In this document: positions 55,938 to 64,000 of the stretch, one piece after another
How positions within the stretch are numbered: the stretch's first letter is position 1
How the letters are laid out: each line of letters opens with the position of its first letter
Source: Aureimonas altamirensis
GTDB taxonomy: Bacteria > Pseudomonadota > Alphaproteobacteria > Rhizobiales > Rhizobiaceae
Direction: 5' to 3'
Length of the DNA: 64,000 nt
NCBI RefSeq assembly: GCF_023702225.1
Contig: NZ_JAMQCO010000001.1
Coordinates: 1 to 64,000 of the forward strand
Translations under genes and position numbers: made by a program
The notes under the pieces: generated by a model
Database searches by the model: none
What the model was told of the DNA's origin: nothing
The model's input: the letters and a program-made list of their open reading frames with translations, nothing else

Positions 55938-57737
55938 TCAGCCTGCCCGCAACTGTTCGCTCGTCGCGCCGGCCTGTTGCTCGGTCAGCCGGCGATAGAT
56001 GCCGCCGCGCCGCTTGAGCAGTTCGGCGTGGGTGCCGTCCTCCACGATCCGCCCCCTGTCGAAGACGAGGATGCGGTCCAGCGTGCGCACCGTCGAAAGG
56101 CGGTGCGCGATGACCAGGGAGGTGCGCCCGGCCATCAGACGCTCCATCGCCTTCTGGATCAGCAGCTCCGATTCCGAATCCAGCGCCGAAGTCGCCTCGT
56201 CGAGGATCAGGATCGGGCAATCGGCCAGGAAGGCGCGCGCCAGGGCGACGCGCTGGCGCTCGCCCCCCGACAACTTCACGCCGCGTTCGCCGACGAGGGT
56301 TTCGTACCCTTGCGGCAATCGCATGATGAAGTCGTGCGCGGAGGCCAGACGTGCCGCATGCTCGATCTCGCCTTGCGTGGCGCCCGGCCGTCCGTAGGCG
56401 ATGTTCTCCGACAGCGTGCGGTGGAACAGGATGGATTCCTGCGGCACGATGGCCACGTTCCGGCGCAGGGACTGCTGCGTGACATGCGCCACGTCCTGAC
56501 CGTCGATCCGGATGGCTCCGCCGCTGACGTCGTACAGACGCTGGATCAGCTTGACGAAGGTCGTCTTGCCGGAGCCGGAATGGCCCACCAGCCCGACGCT
56601 CTGTCCGGCCGGGATGACGACATCCAGACCTTCGTACAAGGGCGTTGCGTGGCTGCCGTAGCGGAAGTCCACCCGGTCGAAGGCAATCGCACCCTCCGTC
56701 ACGCGCAAGGGGCCGGCATCCGCCGCGTCGACGATCTGCGGCGCCTCGTCATGGAGGTCCACCAGCTCTTCCATCTCGTTCACGGAGCGCTGCAGGTTGT
56801 TCACATGCATGCCGATGTCGCGCAGATAGCCCTGCAGCACGAAATAGGTGGTCAGCACATAGGTGACGTCGCCGGGCGTCGCCTGCCCGGTGTGCCAGAG
56901 ATACAGGGCCAGCCCGGCCAGGCCGATACGCGTGATCCAGAGGAGCACGGTCTGCAGCGATCCGGCCCAGGTGTGGCGCATCCACGTGACGGCGGTTCGC
57001 CGCTTCCACTCCTGCGTCGCGTCGGCAAGCCGAAGCTCTTCCCGCGCTTCCGCGCCGAACGCCTTGACGACGGCGTTGCAGGCAAGCGCGTCGGCCAGCA
57101 CGCCGCCGATCCGCGTATCCATGCGGTTGGAAAGGCGCGCCGCAGGTGCGATCCAGCGCACCGAAAGGACGACCGTGACGAGGATGTAGGCAATGGCGCC
57201 GGCGCCCATGGCAAGGCCCATCACCGGCCATTGCCATCCGAGGATCGCGACGGCGCCCACCAGCACCACGAGCGAGGGCCAGAGCGCAAGCAGAAGCACG
57301 TCGTGCATGATGTCGAGAGACCACATGCCACGGGTGATCTGCCGTACGGTGGAACCGGAGAAACTGTTGGCGTGCCAATCGGCGGAGAAGCGCTGCACCT
57401 GCGCGAAACCACCGCGCGAGACGCGTTCCATGATGCGCAACGTCATCGGCACGACCGCCGCCCATGCGATGTGCCGCAGCACGACATAGGCGAGGCCGAG
57501 AACGGCCATGGCGGCAAGCGCGTGCAAGGCGGTCTTGAGCCCGCCGCCTGCGTCCGAAGAGGCGATCGCGTCGACCAGCCTTCCCGCGAAGACGGGCATG
57601 GCGATGTCGGCCAGCGTGGCCAGCGTGATCGTGCCAAGGATCGTGGCGACCAGACGCCACTCGCTGCGCCAGTTGGAAAAGGTGAAGGACAGGACGCGGC
57701 GATAGGCGCTGCGCCCGCTCTTGGATAGCTGGGTCAT
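55938..57737 (-). CDS. ABC exporter, fused permease and ATPase
   Basis: The 599-residue half-transporter has six membrane helices over about residues 25-320, then the ATPase: Walker A GHSGSGKTTFVKL, signature LSGGERQRVALARAFL, Walker B LILDEATSALD, switch His in IAHRLSTV. These mark MsbA/HmuT-like type I exporters that act as dimers. The cargo may be a lipid, drug or peptide; nothing in the neighbourhood settles it. The N-terminus is Arg-rich, and the ATG is followed by TrxB-facing intergenic DNA upstream. Confidence 0.92.
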   Translation of the reverse strand: MTQLSKSGRSAYRRVLSFTFSNWRSEWRLVATILGTITLATLADIAMPVFAGRLVDAIASSDAGGGLKTALHALAAMAVLGLAYVVLRHIAWAAVVPMTLRIMERVSRGGFAQVQRFSADWHANSFSGSTVRQITRGMWSLDIMHDVLLLALWPSLVVLVGAVAILGWQWPVMGLAMGAGAIAYILVTVVLSVRWIAPAARLSNRMDTRIGGVLADALACNAVVKAFGAEAREELRLADATQEWKRRTAVTWMRHTWAGSLQTVLLWITRIGLAGLALYLWHTGQATPGDVTYVLTTYFVLQGYLRDIGMHVNNLQRSVNEMEELVDLHDEAPQIVDAADAGPLRVTEGAIAFDRVDFRYGSHATPLYEGLDVVIPAGQSVGLVGHSGSGKTTFVKLIQRLYDVSGGAIRIDGQDVAHVTQQSLRRNVAIVPQESILFHRTLSENIAYGRPGATQGEIEHAARLASAHDFIMRLPQGYETLVGERGVKLSGGERQRVALARAFLADCPILILDEATSALDSESELLIQKAMERLMAGRTSLVIAHRLSTVRTLDRILVFDRGRIVEDGTHAELLKRRGGIYRRLTEQQAGATSEQLRAG

Positions 57738-58130
57738 GGTTCGATGCGGCGCGAGGGCCGCCCTTCATCGCGGACTAATCGGACGTCCGGCAGTGATGGA
57801 GAAGTGCTCTGCTTGAGGCGAAGCGGTGGGCCGGCCGGGATGGGCGGCGGACGAGCGGAAGGCGGTGGCTACGCCTGGATCGTCGAGGGACGTGCGAAAT
57901 CCGGATTGTTCATTCAGCCGCCCCCTTTCCGTCTGCTTCGATGAGAGAGGCGCCATAAAGCCATCGAAACCCCGGCCGGTCAAGCCGAGCGTCGGGCTCC
58001 GTCGCGGGGTGCAATGGCCTGTGGCTTTCTCGCCACCCCTTGTTGTATCGCCCCGGCACGTCCTCTATTGAAAGATTACGCGCCGCGAGCCACTTGCGGG
58101 ACACCGAGGCATCAATACGGAATCAGCGTC
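57738..58130. other. 393-base gap between divergent ABC exporter and trxB
   Basis: I see no gene I would support here. A 73-codon minus-strand frame (57765-57983) has no conserved features and ordinary shadow composition. The gap must hold both promoters. A few imperfect GC-rich stems lie around 57960-58030, but I cannot match them to a known RNA family. Confidence 0.5.
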
Positions 58131-59108
58131 ATGACCGTCGAGCGTCACGCCGAAGTTCTCATCGTCGGCTCCGGGCCGGCCGGCTACACCGCCGCCATCT
58201 ATGCGGCGCGCGCCATGCTGAAGCCGCTGATGGTCGCCGGGCTGCAGGAAGGTGGGCAGCTCACCATCACCTCCGACGTCGAGAACTATCCGGGGTTCGC
58301 GGACCCGATCCAGGGCCCGTGGCTGATGGAACAGATGAAGGCGCAGGCGCTTGCCATGGGTACGGAGATGGCAGCCGACCTGATCGTCGACGCAGACCTG
58401 TCCACGCGGCCGTTCCGCCTGCGCGGCGACGGCGGCGTCGTCTATACGGCCGACGCGCTCATCATAGCCACCGGCGCGCAGGCGCGCTGGCTGGGCCTCG
58501 ACACCGAAGCCGAGTTCCAGGGCTTCGGCGTTTCGGCATGCGCCACCTGCGACGGTTTCTTCTATCGCGGCAAGGATGTCGTCGTGGTGGGCGGCGGCAA
58601 TACGGCGGTCGAGGAAGCGCTCTACCTTTCCCACATCGCACGCAGCGTTACGGTGGTTCATCGGCGCGACACCTTCCGGGCGGAGCGGATCATGCAGGAT
58701 CGGCTCCTGGCACGCGACAACGTCTCCGTTGTCTGGAACGCCGAAATCGCCGACGTGGTCGGCATAAAGCATCCCATGAAGCAAGTTACCGGCGTCCGGC
58801 TGCGCGACGTCGTCACCGGCGAGATCACCGAACGGGCGGCCGACGGCGTCTTCATCGCCATCGGCCATGCGCCGGCAACCGAGCTCTTCTCCGGCCAATT
58901 GCGCACGAAGCCGGGCGGCTATCTCTGGGTAGAGCCGGGCACCACGCAGACATCGGTCGAGGGCGTCTATGCGGCCGGCGACGTCGCCGACGACACCTAC
59001 CGCCAGGCGGTGACGGCGGCCGGGCTCGGCTGCATGGCCGCCCTGGAGGCGGAGCGCTGGCTGGCGGCGCGCGCCGATGCGCCTTCCGCGCGGCAGGCGG
59101 CGGAATAA
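58131..59108 (+). CDS. trxB: thioredoxin reductase
   Basis: The 325-residue flavoenzyme uses NADPH to reduce thioredoxin. It has the FAD motif VGSGPAGYTAAIYAAR near residue 11, the redox pair in CATC at residues 137 and 140, the NADPH motif GGGNTAVEEAL, and AAGDVADDTYRQAV near the end. The ATG at 58131 fits the family start. It is followed 38 bases later by lsrB, the arrangement known from Sinorhizobium and relatives, where LsrB responds to oxidation. Confidence 0.96.
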   Translation: MTVERHAEVLIVGSGPAGYTAAIYAARAMLKPLMVAGLQEGGQLTITSDVENYPGFADPIQGPWLMEQMKAQALAMGTEMAADLIVDADLSTRPFRLRGDGGVVYTADALIIATGAQARWLGLDTEAEFQGFGVSACATCDGFFYRGKDVVVVGGGNTAVEEALYLSHIARSVTVVHRRDTFRAERIMQDRLLARDNVSVVWNAEIADVVGIKHPMKQVTGVRLRDVVTGEITERAADGVFIAIGHAPATELFSGQLRTKPGGYLWVEPGTTQTSVEGVYAAGDVADDTYRQAVTAAGLGCMAALEAERWLAARADAPSARQAAE

Positions 59109-59146
59109 AGGGCTCCGGCAAGAGTTAAAGGAAGCGGGACGGATCG

Positions 59147-60043
59147 ATGGCGCTCGACTGGGACAAGCTGCGCATATTCCACGCAGCGGCGGAAGCCGGC
59201 TCCTTCACCCATGCCGCCAACGCGCTGAACCTGAGCCAGTCGGCGATCAGCCGGCAGGTCGCGGCGCTCGAACAGGAGATCGGCGCCCCCCTCTTCCACC
59301 GCCATGCGCGCGGGCTGGTGCTTTCCGAGCAGGGCGAAATCCTGTTCCGCACCGCAACGGATGTGCTCAAGCAGCTCGAAACCGTACGCATGCAGCTCAC
59401 CGAAACGCGGGAGAAACCCAGCGGTCGGCTGCGCGTCACCACCACGGTAGGCCTCGGCTCCGGCTGGCTTACCCACCGCGCGCAGGAGTTCCTCGAACTT
59501 TATCCCGAGCTCGAACTGCAACTCGTGTTCGACAACGAGGAGATCGACCTGACCATGCGCAAGGCGGATTGCGCCATCCGCCTGCGCCAGCCGCAGCAGC
59601 CGGACCTGATCCAGCGCCGCCTGTTCACCGTGCATCTGCACGTCTATGCCGCGCCCAGCTACCTTCAGCGCTACGGCAGACCCGAGACGATCGCCGACCT
59701 GGACCGCCACCGCCTGATCACCTTCGGCGAGCCCGCCCCGCCCTATCTGCGCAATCTGAACACGCTTGAAACGGTTGGTCTGCCGGAAGGCATGAGCCGC
59801 CCGGCAGTGCTGCAGATCAATAATCTGATGGCGATCAAGTCCGCCATCGAGCGCGGTATCGGACTGGCCCTGCTGCCCGACTACATGATCGACAAGGATT
59901 CCCGGCTGGTTCAGGTGCTGCCCGAGATGGAGATGCCGGCCTTCGACACCTATCTTTGCTATCCCGAGCAGATGCGGGAGGCCGCCAAGCTGAAGGTGTT
60001 CCGCGACTTCCTCATCGCCAAGGCCCGCACCTGGGCCTTCTAG
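59147..60043 (+). CDS. lsrB: LysR-family regulator LsrB/VtlR
   Basis: The 298-residue protein closely follows LsrB of Sinorhizobium and VtlR of Brucella/Agrobacterium as I recall their sequences: LDWDKLRIFHAAAEAGSFTHAA at the start, then SQSAISRQVAALEQE (HTH), TTTVGLGSGWL, and FRDFLIAKARTWAF at the C-terminus. In those organisms it controls oxidative-stress, envelope and symbiosis/virulence genes and activates AbcR sRNAs. Here it sits between trxB and an AbcR-like RNA, which strengthens the call. Confidence 0.93.
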   Translation: MALDWDKLRIFHAAAEAGSFTHAANALNLSQSAISRQVAALEQEIGAPLFHRHARGLVLSEQGEILFRTATDVLKQLETVRMQLTETREKPSGRLRVTTTVGLGSGWLTHRAQEFLELYPELELQLVFDNEEIDLTMRKADCAIRLRQPQQPDLIQRRLFTVHLHVYAAPSYLQRYGRPETIADLDRHRLITFGEPAPPYLRNLNTLETVGLPEGMSRPAVLQINNLMAIKSAIERGIGLALLPDYMIDKDSRLVQVLPEMEMPAFDTYLCYPEQMREAAKLKVFRDFLIAKARTWAF

Positions 60044-60061
60044 GGCGGTTACCGGACACGC

Positions 60062-60077
60062 CATGCAAATGTGCATG
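60062..60077. promoter_or_regulatory. palindromic candidate LysR (LsrB) site upstream of the sRNA
   Basis: CATGCA and TGCATG flank AATG in a perfect 16-base dyad, about 50-65 bases before the likely sRNA start. A second GCATG half-site follows at about 60082. The location fits an upstream recognition site of a LysR activator. I cannot compare it with the published VtlR box without a search. Confidence 0.45.
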
Positions 60078-60127
60078 GCTGGCATGTGCAATCGGCTCTG
60101 GTGATCCGGACGTGACCCGCTATTTTC

Positions 60128-60246
60128 ATTATCAGTCGCGGCCGGGGAATACCTCCTCCCATTCCTCCGCCCGACCGTTTCCTCCCAAGGGTTTGCCATA
60201 TGCAGCCCTTTTGATTTAGCCGGGTTTTCGAACCCGGCTTTTTTTT
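60128..60246 (+). ncRNA. AbcR-like (alpha-r15) trans-acting small RNA
   Basis: Start is approximate. A stem GGGGAAT (60144-60150) with ATTCCTC (60161-60167) presents the loop ACCTCCTCCC, an anti-Shine-Dalgarno sequence. A second unpaired CCTCCC follows at 60181-60186. The RNA ends in an intrinsic terminator: AGCCGGGTT (60218-60226), TTCG loop, AACCCGGCT (60231-60239), then seven more T. This two-CUCC-motif plus terminator design is that of AbcR1/AbcR2, Hfq-dependent RNAs that repress ABC-transporter mRNAs. Only one copy is seen here. Confidence 0.85.
60218..60246 (+). terminator. intrinsic terminator of the AbcR-like sRNA
   Basis: A 9-bp stem with a TTCG tetraloop followed by an unbroken T run from 60239 to 60246. 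This is the strongest intrinsic terminator in the window. Confidence 0.92.
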
Positions 60247-60268
60247 CCCTGTCGCCGCTTTCCTCACG

Positions 60269-60296
60269 AAAAAGCCCGCGCCGAACGACGCGGGCT
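60269..60296 (-). terminator. terminator of the aspartate aminotransferase gene
   Basis: On the minus strand AGCCCGCG (complement of 60289-60296) pairs with CGCGGGCT (complement of 60273-60280), followed by a T run (complement of the A run at 60269-60273). It lies about 25 bases past the aspC stop. Confidence 0.85.
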
Positions 60297-60320
60297 ATCG
60301 GTCCTTCATGCCGCGCTGCG

Positions 60321-61592
<1,272 letters not shown>

Positions 61593-61728
61593 TCATGCGC
61601 AACACGTTATTCGGCATCGCGGATATCAAATAATGTGATGCTTGTCCGCGGCATAATGAATTGGCCGAAGCCTTTCGTCGCCGCTAGCGTCGCGGCCGGA
61701 TCAAGAAACGTGGACGGGGACGGACGGG

Positions 61729-62340
61729 ATGCGCATCTACGGAATGATGGACAGCGGAAACTGCTACAAGCCGCGCCTGCTGATGGCTCTCACGGGCCGT
61801 CCGTTCACCCATGTGGAAGTCTCCACCCGCGACGGCTCGACCCGCAGCGAGCATTTCCTTGGCCGCAACCCCATCGGCCAATGTCCGCTCCTCGAACTGG
61901 ACGACGGCCGCTTCCTGGCGGAATCGGGCGCGATCCTGAACTATCTGGGCACAGGGACGGACTACGTTCCCGAAGACCCTTACGATCACGCGCGGATGCT
62001 GCAGTGGATGTTCTTCGAGCAGAACCAGCACGAGCCCGCCATCGCCGTCCGGCGGGCGCTGACTGTCTATCCCGAGCGGAAAGCGGCAGCCACGGCGGAG
62101 AGGCTTCAAACGACGCTGGAAAGGGGTAAGTCGGTTTTGGCGGTGATGGACAGGGCCTTGGCAAAATCGCGCTTTTTCGTCGGCGACCGCCCGAGCCTTG
62201 CCGATATCGCGCTGTATCCGTACACGAGGGATGCGCCGGAAGGCGGCTTCGACCTTGCCCCCTTCGGCAATGTCACGGCCTGGCTGAGCCGGGTGGAAGC
62301 CCTGCCCGGCTACCGGCCGAAGGACTGGATGCCCGCCTGA
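61729..62340 (+). CDS. glutathione S-transferase family protein
   Basis: The 203-residue protein has an N-terminal thioredoxin-like domain (residues 1-80, with GQCPLLELDDGRFLAESGAIL, the GSH-binding cis-Pro and Ser) and a C-terminal helical domain including the GDRPSLADIALYPYT signature. The catalytic residue is probably Ser9 or a nearby Tyr, as usual for bacterial beta/nu-like GSTs. Role and electrophile unknown. Glutathione itself is made from GshA at 7.7 kb plus a GshB not seen here. Confidence 0.9.
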   Translation: MRIYGMMDSGNCYKPRLLMALTGRPFTHVEVSTRDGSTRSEHFLGRNPIGQCPLLELDDGRFLAESGAILNYLGTGTDYVPEDPYDHARMLQWMFFEQNQHEPAIAVRRALTVYPERKAAATAERLQTTLERGKSVLAVMDRALAKSRFFVGDRPSLADIALYPYTRDAPEGGFDLAPFGNVTAWLSRVEALPGYRPKDWMPA

Positions 62341-62372
62341 TGGCAGGCGAGCATCCGGATCGTGCGGGCGCC

Positions 62373-62810
62373 TCAGTCGCGGCCGAGCACCATGGCATCG
62401 ACATCCACATCGGCCGCGGCTTCGAGTTCCTCGCGGGTCAGCGTCGGTGCGTTGACGCGCAGGTCGCCGTCGGTGACCTGAATGTCGAGGGCGGACCAGT
62501 CCACGAGGACTTCCTTCTCGCCGATGCCGAGGAAGCCGCCGACTTCGACCACGACTGCCGCGATCTGGCCGTCGGTGTCGACGACGAAGTCCTCGATCTC
62601 GCCGATCTTGGCGCCGTCGACGCCGTAGACATCCTCATCGTCCAGATCGTCGATCAGGAAATGCGCCGGTGCGGCGCCCTGCGTGACCGGGGGCAGCACC
62701 ACGATGACCGGGTTGTCGGAAGCCGGGGCCGGGGTCGTGGCGGCCGTCTGCGCCATGGCGCTTCCGCTCATGAGGGCTGCAATGCTGGCGGCGATCAGGA
62801 TGTTCTTCAT
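62373..62810 (-). CDS. exported PRC-barrel domain protein
   Basis: The 145-residue protein has a Sec signal peptide (about residues 1-21, ending MAQ) and one PRC-barrel domain (DDEDVYGVDGAKIGEIEDFVVD, read in two pieces, then VVVEVGGFLGIGEKEV). PRC barrels bind proteins or RNA in diverse settings. Acidic overall. The ATG at 62810 has AGAGAGG upstream. It is convergent with the GST gene and divergent from the EamA gene. Function unknown. Confidence 0.88.
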   Translation of the reverse strand: MKNILIAASIAALMSGSAMAQTAATTPAPASDNPVIVVLPPVTQGAAPAHFLIDDLDDEDVYGVDGAKIGEIEDFVVDTDGQIAAVVVEVGGFLGIGEKEVLVDWSALDIQVTDGDLRVNAPTLTREELEAAADVDVDAMVLGRD

Positions 62811-62944
62811 AAATGCCTCTCTGTTCATAAGCGGGCCACGGTGACAGCACCGACGGCCTGCGGGTTTCGAAAGGCGCAACTGCGCGCATTGGTTCCAACA
62901 TTTCCGGTTACGGACATGCGATTTTTTCCCGGCGGGCTTTCGGC

Positions 62945-63838
62945 ATGTCACGCGTAACGGCCAATCTCCTGCTGCTGTTCGCCGGTGCCGTCTGGGGCAT
63001 GGGCTTCGTCGCGCAATCGACCGCCATGGAGAAGATCGGTCCCTGGTCCTACAACGGATTGCGCTTCCTGATCGGCGGCCTTGCGCTTCTGCCGCTCGTC
63101 CGGCTGGAAGCGCACCGCGCCGTCGCGCCCCTGTCCATCCGGCAGTGGCAGGGCTTCTGCGCCATCGGCCTGTTCCTCTTCGCCGGCTCGATCCTGCAAC
63201 AGATCGGCATCGTCCATACCAGCGTCACCAATGCCGGTTTCCTGACCGGGCTCTATGTCGTGCTGACCCCGCTTCTGGCGCTGGCGCTGTTTCGCAGCCG
63301 TCCGCACCCCGTCATCCTGATGGCCGCGCCCATGGCTTTCCTCGGCATCGTGCTGACGGGCGGTGCGCATCTGGGGCCCTTGTCCGGCGGTGACATGCTG
63401 GTGCTGGCGGGCGCGGTGTTCTGGGCGCTCCAGATCCTGTTCATCGGCCGCTTCGCCCCGGGCGCCGGCCGCCCCTACGCCTTGTCGGCGACGCAGTTTC
63501 TCGTCGCGGCCGGACTATCCTTCGCCGGCGCGCTCGTCCTCGAGGATACCGGCCTTGCGGAAATCGCCGCTGCAGCGCCGGAGATCCTCTATGCGGGACT
63601 TGTCTCCGTGGCGCTCGGCTTCACCCTCCAGGTGGTGGCCCAGCAACATACGACGGGGCCGCAGGCGGCGGTGATGCTGTCTTCCGAAACGCTCTTTGCC
63701 GGCCTGTTCGGAGCGATCATCCTCGGCGAGCGGCTCGGCCTCGCGGCGCTGGCCGGATGCGCGCTCATCTTCACCGCAATGCTGCTCGTGGAGATCGGCC
63801 CGGGCGCCTGGCAGGCCCGACGCCGCGCCGGAAATTGA
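62945..63838 (+). CDS. EamA/DMT-superfamily transporter
   Basis: The 297-residue protein has ten hydrophobic segments in two EamA repeats, with the first helix bearing AGAVWGMGFVAQS and the second repeat GGDMLVLAGAVFWALQI. DMT proteins of this type export amino acids or other small metabolites. No partner gene helps with the cargo. It ends 59 bases before the thioesterase start on the same strand. Confidence 0.9.
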   Translation: MSRVTANLLLLFAGAVWGMGFVAQSTAMEKIGPWSYNGLRFLIGGLALLPLVRLEAHRAVAPLSIRQWQGFCAIGLFLFAGSILQQIGIVHTSVTNAGFLTGLYVVLTPLLALALFRSRPHPVILMAAPMAFLGIVLTGGAHLGPLSGGDMLVLAGAVFWALQILFIGRFAPGAGRPYALSATQFLVAAGLSFAGALVLEDTGLAEIAAAAPEILYAGLVSVALGFTLQVVAQQHTTGPQAAVMLSSETLFAGLFGAIILGERLGLAALAGCALIFTAMLLVEIGPGAWQARRRAGN

Positions 63839-63897
63839 ACCCTTCGCCGCACTTGTGTATCTGCTGCCTGCAGGGGATCTGAAGCGGAACGGAACAG

Positions 63898-64000
63898 ATG
63901 ACGCAACCAGCAAGCGAGACACCGACGGGCGAACTGACGGTGCGGGTACCGGCAATGCCGGCAGACGCCAACGCTGCCGGCGACATCTTCGGTGGCTGGG
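63898..64000 (+). CDS. acyl-CoA thioesterase, YciA-like (partial, runs off the window)
   Basis: Only the first 34 codons are inside the window. They encode a short polar N-terminus, then LTVRVPAMPADANAAGDIFGGW, read in two pieces, which matches the start of the hotdog domain in YciA-type thioesterases (MP-A-D-x-N-x-x-GDIFGGW). The ATG at 63898 follows GGAACGGAAC. These enzymes hydrolyse acyl-CoA esters. The catalytic Asp, further in, is not visible. Confidence 0.82.
   Translation, partial: MTQPASETPTGELTVRVPAMPADANAAGDIFGGW

Noticed and set aside
55734-57728. 664-codon plus-strand frame opposite the ABC exporter
   Set aside because: Shadow; begins inside trkH and crosses the hairpin and the exporter.
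57765-57983. 73-codon minus-strand frame in the trxB upstream gap
   Set aside because: No ribosome site of note, no domain, and random-looking composition; left unannotated.

Overview
The window is GC-rich (roughly 65% by eye) and densely coded, and it looks like core chromosome of an alphaproteobacterium of the Hyphomicrobiales (Rhizobiales). The clues are a trxB-lsrB pair followed by an AbcR-like small RNA, a DUF1127 gene divergent from a LysR gene, an rsmE-gshA pair of the plant-like GshA type, a phasin gene beside a PAS histidine kinase, and a tRNA-His with the alphaproteobacterial acceptor end (A73, no encoded G-1). The family cannot be fixed from this window. I saw no transposase, integrase, phage gene, CRISPR array or rRNA.

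Layout. 0-5 kb: an L,D-transpeptidase and glycolate oxidase glcDEF (minus). 5-11.4 kb: a macro-domain protein, a tiny acidic protein, an SDR, rsmE, gshA, a DUF937-like protein and a CNNM/CorC membrane protein. 11.4-17.4 kb: a LysR regulator followed by a tight five-gene unit (CaiB/BaiF CoA-transferase, HMG-CoA lyase, ABC ATPase, permease, Tat-exported binding protein), which reads as uptake and breakdown of a branched organic acid. 17.4-20.4 kb: DUF1127 protein, LysR, xseA. 20.4-23 kb: two tandem paralogous glycosyltransferases. 23-27.2 kb: glutaminase, MFS and Tat amidohydrolase on one strand. 27.4-32.2 kb: GAF-GGDEF, MFS with a His-rich tail, SDR, GNAT, tRNA-His, phasin. 32.4-38.2 kb: sensor kinase, AsmA-like protein, an unknown exported protein.

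38.2-50 kb is largely polyamine and C2 metabolism: potFGHI-type transporter, a GNAT plus lipid-hydroxylase pair, a ScfR/RamB-like regulator divergent from isocitrate lyase (aceA) with a small unknown gene, then PuuA-like and PuuB-like enzymes. 49.8-53 kb: a heme oxygenase-bacteriophytochrome operon. 53-57.7 kb: a lipoprotein, a GT25 glycosyltransferase, trkH and an ABC exporter. 58.1-64 kb: trxB, lsrB/vtlR, the AbcR-like sRNA, an aspartate aminotransferase, a GST, a PRC-barrel protein, an EamA exporter and the start of a YciA-like thioesterase.

Connections. GlcDEF makes glyoxylate from glycolate and AceA makes it from isocitrate. PotFGHI would import putrescine and the PuuA/PuuB-like enzymes would begin its gamma-glutamylated breakdown. 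The heme oxygenase would make the biliverdin that the phytochrome binds. LsrB/VtlR sits directly upstream of an sRNA of the family it is known to activate in related bacteria. The least described items are the HMG-type acid cassette, the small aceA-linked protein, the exported protein at 37 kb, and a trkH without a normal start codon where its N-terminus should be.
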